From contig JAFVBO010000058.1 of NCBI GenBank assembly GCA_017479935.1, positions 1 through 59,718 of the forward strand: a stretch of 59,718 bases of DNA, written 5' to 3'. Origin of the DNA: Lachnospiraceae bacterium (lineage in GTDB: Bacteria; Bacillota; Clostridia; Lachnospirales; Lachnospiraceae). Under the pieces are notes generated by a model that did no database searches, was not told the origin of the DNA, and saw only the letters and a list, made by a program, of their open reading frames with translations. Both the position numbers and the translations under genes were made by a program. Below are positions 33,213 to 43,188 of this stretch, piece after piece. Numbering within the stretch: position 1 is the first letter of the stretch; every line of letters begins with the position of its first letter.

Positions 33213-33707
33213 TTACTGCAAATAGTCGCTGCTCACAAATCCTGTCTGCTCGTTAAAGTCCACGCGGCTCCACCCGGTGGGCGTCACGCCGGTGCGGTGC
33301 AGGCTGGTGCCGGCCGGAATCTGGTCGATCACAGAATAGGAGGTGGAAGGACCCGAACGGAAATTCAGGTTCACGGTCGTGGTCACCGTCTCATCCACCA
33401 AAACGAGTTCTGTCCCATCTTCCAGCGTTGTCGATACGCCATTCGGCACGGCAACGGTGGGCGGTTCTGTCTCAGGTGCTTCCGTCACGGGAGCCTCGGT
33501 GGCCGGAGCTTCCTCCGTTTCCTGGCTCTCGGCCGAAGGATTCTCAATCTCAGGTGTCACGAAACTTCCGCCCTGATTACGGGGTGTTGAACTTCCCATG
33601 CTGCGGCTGTAGCCGAGACATACGAAGAACAGCACGATCACCAGCGCAAAGGCAGCGGCGGCTGTAATAATGCTCTTGTACTCTTCCAAAAAATCTCTCG
33701 GATCCAC
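33213..33707 (-). CDS. Membrane-anchored SH3b domain protein
   Basis: The 164-residue protein has a short cytoplasmic start, one membrane helix (about 12-32, IITAAAAFALVIVLFFVCLG), a flexible stretch rich in Glu, Pro, Thr and Ala (about 52-85) and a C-terminal bacterial SH3 domain (about 108-164; LNFRSGPSTSYSVIDQIPAG, then GFVSSDYLQ at the very end). Such domains usually bind peptidoglycan, and the layout fits a small wall-facing protein. It follows glyS by 47 bases in the same direction, so it may be transcribed with it. The partner enzyme is unknown. Confidence 0.85.
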   Translation of the reverse strand: MDPRDFLEEYKSIITAAAAFALVIVLFFVCLGYSRSMGSSTPRNQGGSFVTPEIENPSAESQETEEAPATEAPVTEAPETEPPTVAVPNGVSTTLEDGTELVLVDETVTTTVNLNFRSGPSTSYSVIDQIPAGTSLHRTGVTPTGWSRVDFNEQTGFVSSDYLQ

Positions 33708-33754
33708 GTTAACACTCCCCCTCTAACGGCTTTAACGCCTGTGTGCAATGTGTC

Positions 33755-35152
33755 TTAGAAACGAAGCTTGTCCTCGAAATACGATTTCAGCTCTGCGATC
33801 GGCACGCGAACCTGCTCCATGCTGTCGCGCTCACGAATGGTGACGGCGCCGTCGGTCTCGGACTCAAAGTCGTAGGTGACGCAGAACGGCGTACCGATTT
33901 CATCCTGACGGCGATAGCGCTTTCCGATATTGCCGCGGTCGTCGAACTCGCAGTTGTAGTACTTGCAAAGATCCGTGAAGATCTTCTCGGCGCCTTCGTT
34001 CAGCTTCTTGGAAAGCGGCAGCACGGCTACCTTGACAGGTGCCAGCGCCGGATGCAGGTGCAGAACGGTACGGACATCTCCGCCTTCCAGCTCCTCTTCG
34101 TCGTAAGCGGCGCAGAGGAAGGCCAGGGTGACACGGTCCGCGCCCAGGGACGGCTCGATGACGTACGGGATGTAGCGGATGTGCTTCTCGTCGTCAAAGT
34201 AGGTCAGATCCTCACCGGAGGTTTCCTGATGGCGTCCTAAATCGTAATCCGTGCGGTCCGCGATGCCCCAGAGTTCGCCCCAGCCGAAGGGGAACAGGAA
34301 CTCTAAGTCCGTGGTGGCCTTGGAATAGAAGGACAGCTCCGCCTGATCGTGATCGCGGGCGCGCAGCTCGTCATCCTTCATGCCCAGGTCCTTTAAGAAC
34401 TTGATGCAGTAGGACTTCCAGTACGCAAACCACTCCAGATCAGTATCCGGCTCACAGAAGAACTCCAGCTCCATCTGCTCGAACTCACGGGTACGGAAGG
34501 TGAAGTTGCCGGGCGTGATCTCGTTGCGGAAGGACTTGCCGATCTGCGCAATGCCGAACGGGATCTTCTTGCGGGAGGTGCGCTGCACATTCTTGAAGTT
34601 GACGAAGATGCCCTGCGCGGTCTCCGGACGAAGGTAAACCACGTTCTTCGCGTCCTCGGTGACGCCCTGGAAGGTCTTGAACATCAGGTTGAACTGACGG
34701 ATATCGGTGAAATCCTTCTTGCCGCAGGACGGGCAGACGATATCGTTTTCATCGATATACTTCTTCATTTCTTCCTGAGACCAGGCATCGACGCTTCCTT
34801 CGATCTGGATGCCTTTCTCCGCCATGTAATCCTCGATCAGCTTGTCCGCGCGGAAACGCTCATGGCAGCACTTGCAGTCCATCAGAGGATCCGAAAAGCC
34901 GCCTAAGTGACCGGAAGCAACCCAGGTCTGCGGGTTCATCAGGATGGCGCAGTCCACGCCGACGTTGTAAGGATTCTCCTGAACAAACTTCTGCCACCAG
35001 GCCTTCTTGACATTGTTTTTCAGTTCCACGCCAAGATTGCCGTAATCCCAGGTGTTCGCCAGACCGCCATAGATCTCCGAACCGGGATATACAAAGCCCC
35101 TTGACTTGCAAAGCGCTACAATCTTGTCCATTGTTTTTTCTGATCTCTGCAT
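33755..35152 (-). CDS. glyS: Glycyl-tRNA synthetase, dimeric class II type
   Basis: The enzyme charges tRNA-Gly with glycine. The 465-residue single-chain form replaces the GlyQ/GlyS pair of other bacteria. Recognisable parts are [21 protein letters not shown] at the N-terminus (cited here in pieces: [13 protein letters not shown], then LANTWDYG), [15 protein letters not shown] (motif 2 region), [21 protein letters not shown] and [13 protein letters not shown] (motif 3), with a C-terminal anticodon-binding domain. A zinc-binding-like CKCCHERF and CPSCGKKDF lie in the insertion. The start at 35152 has AGGACA upstream; an internal ATG at 35131 is possible. No T-box was recognised in the 126 bases before it. 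Confidence 0.96.
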   Translation of the reverse strand: MQRSEKTMDKIVALCKSRGFVYPGSEIYGGLANTWDYGNLGVELKNNVKKAWWQKFVQENPYNVGVDCAILMNPQTWVASGHLGGFSDPLMDCKCCHERFRADKLIEDYMAEKGIQIEGSVDAWSQEEMKKYIDENDIVCPSCGKKDFTDIRQFNLMFKTFQGVTEDAKNVVYLRPETAQGIFVNFKNVQRTSRKKIPFGIAQIGKSFRNEITPGNFTFRTREFEQMELEFFCEPDTDLEWFAYWKSYCIKFLKDLGMKDDELRARDHDQAELSFYSKATTDLEFLFPFGWGELWGIADRTDYDLGRHQETSGEDLTYFDDEKHIRYIPYVIEPSLGADRVTLAFLCAAYDEEELEGGDVRTVLHLHPALAPVKVAVLPLSKKLNEGAEKIFTDLCKYYNCEFDDRGNIGKRYRRQDEIGTPFCVTYDFESETDGAVTIRERDSMEQVRVPIAELKSYFEDKLRF

Positions 35153-35278
35153 AGATTTTGTCCTCTTTTTATTCTTTGTAACCGCATCAAAGCGCCCGCT
35201 TTCGCTTCCCGCGCTGATCGGCTCTTTATTTTCCTGATACCGCCCGGTTTGAAATGAAATCGTGGGCGCACCAATACA

Positions 35279-35962
35279 TTATTCTATTGTACCCGATTTT
35301 TTCGCCTCTGTAAAGGAAAACCTCTCCATATCCTCCAGGATGCGCAGGGCAGAAAAATCGCGTCGGATATATTTCCCCATCAGAAAGGCCGCATAGCCCG
35401 TGATTTCCTCCAGAACTTCCTCCGAAAGGACAAAGGTGAAGAGCTTTTCCGGCTGCGTGTTCAAAATGAAGTCCAAGGTATACGCTGCCCCATCTGACAC
35501 ATTTCGCGGGATTCCATCGTAATCCCCGTTCATCATCAGCATTTTCAGCTCGTATACCGTCCGGACCAGCCCTAACGTCAGGCTCTCTTTTGTGAGAGCG
35601 GACAGCGCGCAGTACAAAAGCCGCAGCGTCATCCGCTCTTCTCCGCCCTCCCGGCTGTAATAGTCGGCCAGCTCGGCAAAGTAATAGCCGTAGTAGACCG
35701 CCTTCATATCCGCGTTCAGTGCTTCAAAGTAATTCTGAATCCGGGCTTCCTTCAGCGTATAGGCCGTCCGGCCTTCAAACAGGGTAAAGACTCCCGTGGC
35801 AAACGGGCGGCACAGCGCGCTTAAAGGGCTTCCCATCTTCCGGGCTCCCCTCGCGAAGGCTGCGATCTTCCCCCTGTCCGTCGTCAAAAGCACCAGACGG
35901 TTGTCGTACTCTCCCACCGGCATCACGGACAGGACCATTCCCTGCACGCTTACTCCATTCAT
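35279..35962 (-). CDS. recO: Recombination mediator RecO
   Basis: RecO helps load RecA on single-stranded DNA in RecF-pathway repair and anneals strands. The N-terminal OB fold is seen in GMVLSVMPVGEYDNRLVLLT and the phrase GKIAAFARGARKMGSPL, strongly conserved. The rest is helical. The 227 residues are slightly shorter than the usual 240-260, and the zinc-binding cysteines found in many RecO proteins are not present. It starts two bases after the era stop, and the era-recO-glyS order is common in Firmicutes. Confidence 0.92.
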   Translation of the reverse strand: MNGVSVQGMVLSVMPVGEYDNRLVLLTTDRGKIAAFARGARKMGSPLSALCRPFATGVFTLFEGRTAYTLKEARIQNYFEALNADMKAVYYGYYFAELADYYSREGGEERMTLRLLYCALSALTKESLTLGLVRTVYELKMLMMNGDYDGIPRNVSDGAAYTLDFILNTQPEKLFTFVLSEEVLEEITGYAAFLMGKYIRRDFSALRILEDMERFSFTEAKKSGTIE

Positions 35963-35964
35963 GA

Positions 35965-36894
35965 TTATCTCTCCGACCTGTATCCAAAACTTTTCAGATA
36001 CATATCCGAATCACGCCATTCTTTGCGAACTTTGACCCAGAGCTTCAAATTCACCTGGGCTTCCACCATCTCCTCGATGGAACGGCGGGCCTGCGTGCCG
36101 ATCTTCTTCAGCATCTGGCCGCCCTTTCCGATGATGATTCCTTTGTGGGAATCCTTCTCGCAGATGATATTCGCGTCGATATCGAAAATTCCGTCCTTCC
36201 GCTCTTCCATCCGCTCGATCGTGACGGCGATCCCGTGGGGCACTTCATCGGACAGGCACCGCAGCGCCTTTTCCCGAATCAGCTCCGCGGCGATCTCCCG
36301 CATAGGCTGATCGGTCACCGTGTCCTCGTCGTAGAACATCGGCCCTTCCTTCATGTACTGGAACAGCACGTCCATCAGCGTATCGGTGTTGGTTCCATCA
36401 AACGCGGACACCGGAACCACCTCGGCGAAAGAATACGCCTTCCGGTATACATCGATCGCCTTCAGCAGGTTCTCCTTCGACACCGTGTCGCACTTGTTCA
36501 TGACCAGGATGACCGGCGTTTTCACCTCCTGCAGCTTCTCCAAAATATGCTGCTCGCCGGCCCCTATATAGGTTACCGGCTCCACCAGCCACATCACGAG
36601 ATCCGCCTCTTTTAAGGTTCTCTCCGCCGCCTCCACCATGAATTCTCCTAGCCGGTTTTTGGCCTGGTGAATGCCGGGCGTGTCCAAAAACACAATCTGT
36701 CCCCGCTCATCCGTGTAAACCGTCTGGATGCGGTTTCTCGTCGTCTGCGGTTTGTTGGAGGTGATCGCGATCTTCTGGCCGATCAGCCGGTTCATCAGCG
36801 TGGACTTTCCCACATTCGGCCTTCCCACCAAAGCCGCAAACCCGGACTTGGTCTTCGTTTCTTCCTCCATCTTGTTTTCCCTGATCTCTTCCAT
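35965..36894 (-). CDS. era: Ribosome-maturation GTPase Era
   Basis: Era binds the 3' end of 16S rRNA and helps assemble the small ribosomal subunit. GTPase motifs are GRPNVGKST (P-loop), the switch region TSNKPQTTRNRI, DTPGIH (G3) and NKCD (G4). The C-terminal KH domain carries GIIIGKGGQMLKKIG. The ATG at 36892-36894 follows GGAGA and gives 310 residues, close to the family norm; a longer frame from 36942 adds an implausible extension, and an ATG at 36870 is a shorter option. It is followed immediately by recO. Confidence 0.95.
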   Translation of the reverse strand: MEEIRENKMEEETKTKSGFAALVGRPNVGKSTLMNRLIGQKIAITSNKPQTTRNRIQTVYTDERGQIVFLDTPGIHQAKNRLGEFMVEAAERTLKEADLVMWLVEPVTYIGAGEQHILEKLQEVKTPVILVMNKCDTVSKENLLKAIDVYRKAYSFAEVVPVSAFDGTNTDTLMDVLFQYMKEGPMFYDEDTVTDQPMREIAAELIREKALRCLSDEVPHGIAVTIERMEERKDGIFDIDANIICEKDSHKGIIIGKGGQMLKKIGTQARRSIEEMVEAQVNLKLWVKVRKEWRDSDMYLKSFGYRSER

Positions 36895-36977
36895 TCTTTC
36901 TCCGTATGGCGCAAAACTAAAAAACACGAAAGCCGAGCGCAATTGCTTCGTCCTTCAAAACTTCCAAAATCGCTTTC

Positions 36978-39956
36978 TTAAAAAAGTTCCTCTATCTCTT
37001 CAAAAACCGCTTCCGCCTCCCGGATCTTATTCTCCGATCCGAGCGCGCAGATGGCGCAGTCTTGTAAAATCGCTTCCATGTAAGGAGCTAACGCCTGGAT
37101 GTCCTCCCGGGTGACATGTAAAACCTCGTCCCGTTCTTTCTGCCTTTGCTCCTCTGTATTTTCCTCGAGAAAAGCCTGATACGCCGCCTCTCCCCGGGCC
37201 TTTTTCGTAAGCGGGGCATCCAGGCTGCTGATGCTGCCGATGACCGCTTTGGTTATCTCCCGCTCAGATCCGTTGTAGTATCTGAAGTATTCCGGTATCT
37301 GTCGGTATACCTCCAGCGTTTTCTTGAGTTCCGGATCTCGGTAGGAGGCAAAATACCCTCTTCCGTTACGCGAAAAGCCGCTGTTTGCGCCATAGGCGCC
37401 TCCCTGCAGCCGAATTTTCTGCCACAGGAAATCATACTCCAGAAGGAGTCTGGCCACCCGAAGCGCCCCGGTGTAGGGCAGCCCGCTTGGCGCAAAGGAG
37501 CCGCTTAAGGCCGTGTACTGCACATCGGAGGAGATGCGGAAGGCTTCCCGCTTTCGAGCTACTCCGGCAGCCGATATTTCTCCCGCATGGCCTGAAGTCT
37601 TTCCATCACTCGACGCTTTCTTTGCAAGTCCAGGATACTCTCCATCTGCCTGTGCTTTTTCCGCGCGCCTAAAGGCTCCGCCATCCCTCATCTCCGCCAA
37701 AAACGCCGGCAACACGCGCAGGAATCGCTCTTTTCCTTTCTCGTCCCCCGTGTAGGAGAACCGAAGGCGTTCCCGCGTAAGGCACCTCTGACACAGCGTC
37801 TCGCAGCGCGCAAGAAGCGTTTGCAGCTCCTCATCGCTCCCCTTCGCGGCCTCTTGCAAAAATGCGTAGAAGCCGATTCCCCGGGTCTCATCCCCGAAGC
37901 GCGCACCTTCTTTGATGCCGGCGGAAGCGCGCAGGATGGCCGTGTGATGCCCGTTTTGCAGGAAGTTTCGCTCCAGGCGGGCCATCACCTCCGCCAGGAT
38001 CTGCCGGAAGCGCTTCCCGTCCTCCCACCTGGTGCCAGCTGCCATCTCCCGGATAAAACCAAGCGCCTCGCCCGTGTTTTCTGGCAAAAAGCTCGCGGTA
38101 AACTCAAAGAAAAGACAGGTCTTTTCCGGGCATGTCTGACGCTCAAACGAGCGCGCGCGCGTATAGACGCCGCCAGTTTGCAGCCGGATCTTGGCCGCCA
38201 GATCCCGGAACGAGTGCTCTTTCGTGTCCATCAGCCCGATGGCTTCCTTTAAAATGCCCAGAACCGGATAGTCCTCCCGCGGCACATCGCTGACATCAAA
38301 GGAGGCCGTCAGATAGCTCACCCGGGCGGAGGAAATGCGGGTATAGAAGGTTGGAACCGCCACATTCGCCAACAGCTCTCCGTCCAGAGAACGCACCTTC
38401 TTTTCCAAGTCCTCCCGTTTTAGGAGCGGAATCGTGGCAAGCGCTTCCGCGCTGTCCTCCGTCTCCTGCCAGGCTTTTAACACGCGCGCCGCATCAATCG
38501 CCATCTGGCGTTCCTTCGCGCTCCAGCTTTCCAGCAGCGCAGCGAGCGTTTCCTTCCTCTGCTGCTCTTTTTCCTCCAAAAGTGATGGCTGTGGATAAAG
38601 CGTCAGCCAGACCCCGTGGGGATTATCCAGCAAACGTTCTTTCACAAGCGTCTGGAAGAACCCTTCCTTCGCCTTCTCTTTCAGTTCCCGGAACGCCTCG
38701 TCGTAAGGCAGATAGCGCCACGGTGTCTCGTCCCGGTAGATCCAGCTTTCATAACAGCGAATGCCCAGCATGAGTCCCGCCGGAAACCGTCCAAAGTCCG
38801 CCTCCCGGTACTGAAACTCGAGTGAGTGCAGGGATGCCTCCAGAAGCTCTTCCGGAATTCCGTTCTTCGCTACCTCCCGCAGACAATCGGAGAGCGCCGC
38901 CTGAAAGCGCGGAAGGCTTCCCGCCGCCGCGCCTTTCACCGTCACGCCGAAATACGGCTGTAACAGACCGGTCGCGTAACGCCCGCCGATCTCCTTTCCC
39001 AGCTGCAAATCCGTCAGCCTCTGCTTGACAACCGCCCCGGGGGCATCCATCAGCACATCTTTTAAAACCTGAAAGCCCAGGCGCTCTGCCTGGGTTTCCT
39101 CCCCCGTCGAGACGGCAAAGGAGAGCCACTCCCCTTCCTGAAGAGCGGCGCTCACGGGCAGGGCCTTCTCCTGTTTTTCCGAAAATGAAGCCTGCTGCCG
39201 GATTCGGCTGTCAATCTGCCGTTTCTCGTACTGCGACAGATAATTCTGGTCCAGGTAGGTCAGGTACTCGTCCATGTCCATGTCGCCGTACAGGTACAGA
39301 TAGCTGTTGGACGGATGGTAGTAGCGGCGGTGAAAATCCAGGAAAGCTTCATAGGATAAGCTTGGAATGCTCTCCGGCTTCCCGCCGGATTCAAACGCAT
39401 AGGTGGTATCGGGAAACAGCGCGTGCATCGTCTCCCGCCCAAGTACACTGTCCGGTGAAGACAACGCTCCCTTCATCTCGTTGTATACCACCCCGTTTAC
39501 GATAAGCGGCCCGTCTTCCTGCTCCAGCTCATAATGCCAGCCTTCCTGCCGGAAAATCTTCTCATTCTGATAGATATTCGGATGGAACACGCCGTCTAAG
39601 TACACGTCCATCAGGTTCCGAAAATCCTTCTCGTTGCAGCTGGCCACCGGATACAGGGTCTTATCCGCGTAGGTGATCGCGTTTAAAAACGTGTTCAGGG
39701 ATCCCTTCACCAGCTCCACAAACGGATCCTTCACCGGATATTTCTCCGACCCGCAAAGGACCGCGTGCTCCGTAATGTGGGCCACGCCGGTGTCATCGTG
39801 CGCGGGCGTCCGAAAGCCGGCGATAAACACCTTGTTCTCATCTTCACAGGACAGCGTCAGAACGCGGGCCCCCGTCTTTTTGTGCCGGTAGGAAACCGCC
39901 GTCGTCTCATATTCTGTGATATACTGTTCTTCCAGCTTCTCATAGGCTGCGTTCAT
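36978..39956 (-). CDS. M16 zinc metalloprotease, PreP/CymI-like, four-domain
   Basis: The 992-residue protein is a full-length M16C peptidase, a cytoplasmic enzyme that degrades peptides inside a closed two-half chamber. The inverted zinc motif HITEH has His60, Glu63 and His64, followed by AVLCGSEKYPVKDPF and a distal KGSLNTFLNAITYADKT. The second half is catalytically inactive in the family. An Ala/Lys/Gly-rich stretch at about residues 765-800 (ADGEYPGLAKKASSDGKTS) looks like an added linker. It lies 83 bases upstream of era on the same strand. Substrates are not known. Confidence 0.92.
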   Translation of the reverse strand: MNAAYEKLEEQYITEYETTAVSYRHKKTGARVLTLSCEDENKVFIAGFRTPAHDDTGVAHITEHAVLCGSEKYPVKDPFVELVKGSLNTFLNAITYADKTLYPVASCNEKDFRNLMDVYLDGVFHPNIYQNEKIFRQEGWHYELEQEDGPLIVNGVVYNEMKGALSSPDSVLGRETMHALFPDTTYAFESGGKPESIPSLSYEAFLDFHRRYYHPSNSYLYLYGDMDMDEYLTYLDQNYLSQYEKRQIDSRIRQQASFSEKQEKALPVSAALQEGEWLSFAVSTGEETQAERLGFQVLKDVLMDAPGAVVKQRLTDLQLGKEIGGRYATGLLQPYFGVTVKGAAAGSLPRFQAALSDCLREVAKNGIPEELLEASLHSLEFQYREADFGRFPAGLMLGIRCYESWIYRDETPWRYLPYDEAFRELKEKAKEGFFQTLVKERLLDNPHGVWLTLYPQPSLLEEKEQQRKETLAALLESWSAKERQMAIDAARVLKAWQETEDSAEALATIPLLKREDLEKKVRSLDGELLANVAVPTFYTRISSARVSYLTASFDVSDVPREDYPVLGILKEAIGLMDTKEHSFRDLAAKIRLQTGGVYTRARSFERQTCPEKTCLFFEFTASFLPENTGEALGFIREMAAGTRWEDGKRFRQILAEVMARLERNFLQNGHHTAILRASAGIKEGARFGDETRGIGFYAFLQEAAKGSDEELQTLLARCETLCQRCLTRERLRFSYTGDEKGKERFLRVLPAFLAEMRDGGAFRRAEKAQADGEYPGLAKKASSDGKTSGHAGEISAAGVARKREAFRISSDVQYTALSGSFAPSGLPYTGALRVARLLLEYDFLWQKIRLQGGAYGANSGFSRNGRGYFASYRDPELKKTLEVYRQIPEYFRYYNGSEREITKAVIGSISSLDAPLTKKARGEAAYQAFLEENTEEQRQKERDEVLHVTREDIQALAPYMEAILQDCAICALGSENKIREAEAVFEEIEELF

Positions 39957-40030
39957 CGCTTTTCTCCGGTCATCTTCTTACAAAACACTCCTATATCGCT
40001 TCGTTGCCTCGCAACGCTCGCCTCTTTCCG

Positions 40031-40798
40031 TTACATCTGCCCCATCAAAAAGTCTTTCACAATCGCAAAAAACTCCCGCAAAACATAATGCGGAAGCAGG
40101 TTGGGATCCGATGGCGCGGATAACCCGAATGCGTGAATAAGCCCCTGCTTTCTGGCAATCTGGCAGGCCCGGAACACGTGAAAGTCACTGGTCACAACCC
40201 TGGCCCGCACGCCTTTATACGGCAGGAGCGCAGCGGAATAACGGATATTCTCCACGGTAGTTTGCGCTTCGGTCTCCTTGACAATCCGTTCATCCAGCAC
40301 GCCGTGATTGATCAGATAATACGCCATCACATCGGACTCGGTATAGCTTTCATTCTCTCCCATGCCGCCGCTGACAACAAAAATGACCGTAGGGTGGTCG
40401 CGCCAGTACGCCAGCGCTTCATCCAGGCGGTTCTTTAACAGAGGGCCCGGCTCGGTTCCCTCAATCCCGGCGCCCAGGATGATCAGATAATCCGCATCCT
40501 CTTCCTCGTCATTCGGGATCGCAGCCAGAATCTGTGCTCCCGTATACAGGAAAAGTGCCCCAAAATAGAGGAGGGTCGTAATCATAACTACCCAGATCCA
40601 TCGGGGGACGGGCAGTTTTTCCCGCTCTTCGGGGCTCAGATGAAACAGCCAGGCAAAAAGAAGGCAGAGTGCGGCCAGAACAAGCCACACCCACCAGCCG
40701 CTCGAAAACGACAGGGCAAAAATCGCCCCGATCGAGAGGCCGTAAAGGATGAGCATAATTCCCAGCAAAATCAGGATCGTCGTCCCCAACATCGTCAC
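40031..40798 (-). CDS. YdcF family protein (DUF218)
   Basis: About four hydrophobic segments in the first 100 residues precede a DUF218 domain (about 105-255). That domain carries YLIILGAGIEGTEPGPLLKN, VVSGGMGENESYTESDVM and VVTSDFHVFRACQIARKQGL, the standard family motifs. Related proteins (SanA, ElyC) act in envelope metabolism, but the reaction is unknown. The reading starts at a GTG with GGGAG seven bases upstream; an ATG six bases further in is possible. It is transcribed from the same strand as the U32 gene before it (65-base gap) and the M16 gene after it. Confidence 0.87.
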   Translation of the reverse strand: MTMLGTTILILLGIMLILYGLSIGAIFALSFSSGWWVWLVLAALCLLFAWLFHLSPEEREKLPVPRWIWVVMITTLLYFGALFLYTGAQILAAIPNDEEEDADYLIILGAGIEGTEPGPLLKNRLDEALAYWRDHPTVIFVVSGGMGENESYTESDVMAYYLINHGVLDERIVKETEAQTTVENIRYSAALLPYKGVRARVVTSDFHVFRACQIARKQGLIHAFGLSAPSDPNLLPHYVLREFFAIVKDFLMGQM

Positions 40799-40863
40799 GT
40801 ATCGTCTCCCTTCCTTTTACGTTTCCCCGCACCGGGTCCAATGAAGATTTCCCTTTCGCCTGC

Positions 40864-42111
40864 TTACGCTTCCTCGCGTCGAATCCGAAGAAGATCCCCT
40901 TCTTCCGGTGTCTCCGATAAGGTCACGTACAACAGCTGTCTGGCATGAGGCGCGCTCTCCTGCTCCTCGCCATCCTGATTCACAATCTTAAGGACACGGG
41001 CTTTCACGTCCTGCCCGCTCGGTTTCATGATCTCCAGCGTCTCCCCGACGGAGAATTTGTTCTTCTGCTCCAGCAAAAACGAACCGTCCCCGCGCACATT
41101 GGAAACAATTCCCAGATAGGTATAGCGGGTTTCATACGTGCTGTTGTCATAGGTCATCGATTCGGGCCCCGGTTTTCCAAAGAAAAAGCCGGTACAAAAC
41201 GGCCTGGTGGTGCAGTTTCTCACTTCCGCCTCGTGCCGTTCTTTATTGGCTTCATAGAACGCGGGGTCCTTAGCGTATTCATCCAGGGCCTGACGGTACG
41301 CCCGGCAGACGGATGCCACGTAAAGCGCCGTCTTCATGCGGCCTTCCACCTTAAAACTGTCGATCCCGGCCTGCACCAGCTCCGGGATGTGGCCGATCAT
41401 GCAGAGGTCACGCGAATTGTACAAAAACGTGCCCCGCTCGTTCTCTTCCACGGGCATGTACTCGCCGGGGCGGGTTTCCTCCATCAGCGCGTATTTCCAG
41501 CGGCAGGGGTGCGTACAGCTCCCCTGGTTGGCATCCCGCCCGGTTAACGCGTTGCTTAAAAGGCAGCGCCCCGAATAGGAAATGCACATGGCGCCGTGCA
41601 CAAAGGTTTCAATCTCCATGTCCTCCGGAATTCTCTCCCGGATTTCCCGGAGTTCTTCCAGGGACAGTTCACGGGCGGACACCACGCGCTTTGCCCCCAG
41701 CTTATGCCAGAACAGATAGGTTCCGTAATTGGTATTGTTCGCCTGCGTGCTGATGTGCCGCTCAATCTCCGGCACTTCCTCACACGCAATTTCATAGACC
41801 GCCGGATCCGCAATGATGAGCGCGTCCGGTCCAATTTTCTTCAGTTCCCTGAAGTATTCGCGCACCGGCTCCAAGTCCCGGTTATGCGCCAGAATGTTGG
41901 CTGTCACGTAGACCCGCACATTTCTCTCATGCGCATAGCGAATTCCCTCCTCCATGTCCTCCATGGAAAAGTTTTTTGCCTTGGCGCGAAGCCCGAAGGC
42001 CTCCCCGCCGATATAAACCGCGTCCGCGCCAAAGTTCACGGCCGTGCGCAGCACCTCCGGCGAACTGGCCGGCATCAAAAGCTCCGGGTGTCTCAACTTG
42101 TCACCTCTCAT
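40864..42111 (-). CDS. U32 family protein, tRNA wobble-uridine hydroxylation (TrhP2/YrrO-like)
   Basis: U32 proteins once called peptidases include TrhP, which hydroxylates uridine 34 of several tRNAs using prephenate-derived chemistry and an iron-sulfur cluster. PELLMPASSPEVLRTAVNFG, GADAVYIGG, FVHGAMCISYSGRCLLSN and GSCTHPCRWKY show the conserved cysteines. SFKVEGRMK is also typical. The gene lies 37 bases after the TrmR-like methyltransferase, which methylates the hydroxyl in Bacillus, so both steps are encoded together. Only one U32 gene is present where Bacillus has two. The start may be ATG at 42111 or a TTG at 42096, which has AGAGGTGA in a better position. Confidence 0.88.
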   Translation of the reverse strand: MRGDKLRHPELLMPASSPEVLRTAVNFGADAVYIGGEAFGLRAKAKNFSMEDMEEGIRYAHERNVRVYVTANILAHNRDLEPVREYFRELKKIGPDALIIADPAVYEIACEEVPEIERHISTQANNTNYGTYLFWHKLGAKRVVSARELSLEELREIRERIPEDMEIETFVHGAMCISYSGRCLLSNALTGRDANQGSCTHPCRWKYALMEETRPGEYMPVEENERGTFLYNSRDLCMIGHIPELVQAGIDSFKVEGRMKTALYVASVCRAYRQALDEYAKDPAFYEANKERHEAEVRNCTTRPFCTGFFFGKPGPESMTYDNSTYETRYTYLGIVSNVRGDGSFLLEQKNKFSVGETLEIMKPSGQDVKARVLKIVNQDGEEQESAPHARQLLYVTLSETPEEGDLLRIRREEA

Positions 42112-42148
42112 CCATCGATCTTCCCATCAGATCCTGTCCGACAGGTTC

Positions 42149-42790
42149 TTACGAAAGCCGCACGCTCATCATCACCCCGTCCCCCACCGGAAGCAGGGAG
42201 GAATTCAGGTTCGGGTGATGTTTGCAGGTATACACAAACTCCCGCATGCGGCTGTGGATGGTCCTGTCCCTCCGCCTGACAGCGGCGCGGGGTTCTAAGA
42301 GGTCCCCATCCTGCAGGATATTGTCCGTGAGCAAAACGCCGCCCACGGAAAGAAGCCGGATAATATCCGGCAGAAAAGCCCCGTACTGCCCCTTGGCGGC
42401 ATCCAGGAATATCAAATCATACGGACCGGAAAGCTCCGGCAAAACTTGCGCGGCATCGCCAAAAAGAAGCTCGATCCGGTCCGAAAGTCCGGCCGCCCGG
42501 AAAGTTTCCCGGGCGGACACAGCATATCTCTCCAATTTTTCTATCGTTGTGATTTTGGCCCCTTCCGGCATCGCCTCCGCCATCAGACAGGCGGAAAAGC
42601 CGATGGCGCAGCCCACCTCCAGAATTCTCATCGGTTTTGTGAGGCAGACCATGGTGCGCAAAAAGGACGCGGTTTCCCGCCGCACGATGGGAACTTCGTC
42701 CTCGTGTGCCTTGTCGTACAGGCTCTGTAAAACCGGCGACAGTTCCGGCTCTAAGGACCGCAGGAAAGAAGCCAGACGCTCTTCGTCCAT
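42149..42790 (-). CDS. trmR: tRNA 5-hydroxyuridine methyltransferase (TrmR/YrrM-like O-methyltransferase)
   Basis: The 213-residue protein is a class I SAM-dependent O-methyltransferase of the catechol O-methyltransferase type. The SAM site is ILEVGCAIGFSACLMAEAMP and the acidic residue in ITTIEKL. The metal-binding Asp is in YDLIFLDAAKGQY, with a second in LLTDNILQDG. In Bacillus this gene position (yrrM) encodes TrmR, which makes 5-methoxyuridine in tRNA. Its place between the MltG-like gene (one-base gap) and the U32 gene supports the same role. A general small-molecule methyltransferase is the alternative. Confidence 0.88.
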   Translation of the reverse strand: MDEERLASFLRSLEPELSPVLQSLYDKAHEDEVPIVRRETASFLRTMVCLTKPMRILEVGCAIGFSACLMAEAMPEGAKITTIEKLERYAVSARETFRAAGLSDRIELLFGDAAQVLPELSGPYDLIFLDAAKGQYGAFLPDIIRLLSVGGVLLTDNILQDGDLLEPRAAVRRRDRTIHSRMREFVYTCKHHPNLNSSLLPVGDGVMMSVRLS

Positions 42791-42791
42791 C

Positions 42792-43184
42792 TTATTCCTC
42801 CGTTTTTTCCGGAGCTGTTCCGATGCGCTCTAAGATCTCCATGGAAGACATGGCCGTGGAAAGAGAATATTCCCCCGGATAGATCGTATACTGATAAATC
42901 AGCTTCTGAACCACCATGATCATGGGATCCCGTATCAGTCCTTTGTCGGCCAGATCTCTGGCAATGCTCGTGATCCCGTCCCCCTTTTCGACCGTGTATT
43001 CCACGATGGTTCCGTTTCCGGGGCTGACCGGCGGCTCATTAAACACCCGGTATCCAAAGTCATACCCACGGGTAATCCCCAGATACAGCAGGAAGATCAG
43101 TACCACCGCCAGCGCGCACGCGCCGACTCCCGTGAGCACCTGGCCCACTGTTTTTCGAATTCTTCTGGAACGGGATCGCCTCAT
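42792..43184 (-). CDS. Short MltG/YceG-like membrane protein without catalytic domain
   Basis: The 130-residue protein has a basic start, one membrane helix (about 15-36, VGACALAVVLIFLLYLGIT) and a LysM-like domain (VEYTVEKGDGITSIARDLADKG; YTIYPGEYSLSTAMSSMEIL). This is the N-terminal part of MltG, the lytic transglycosylase that cuts growing glycan strands. The catalytic domain with its active Glu is absent, and the frame ends cleanly one base before the next gene. It sits exactly where mltG lies in the Bacillus yrr cluster. Short versions may bind peptidoglycan without cutting it. Confidence 0.78.
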   Translation of the reverse strand: MRRSRSRRIRKTVGQVLTGVGACALAVVLIFLLYLGITRGYDFGYRVFNEPPVSPGNGTIVEYTVEKGDGITSIARDLADKGLIRDPMIMVVQKLIYQYTIYPGEYSLSTAMSSMEILERIGTAPEKTEE

Positions 43185-43188
43185 TTTC

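Noticed and set aside
35153-35278. T-box riboswitch upstream of glyS
   Set aside because: The gap is only 126 bases and I find no T-box consensus or specifier stem.
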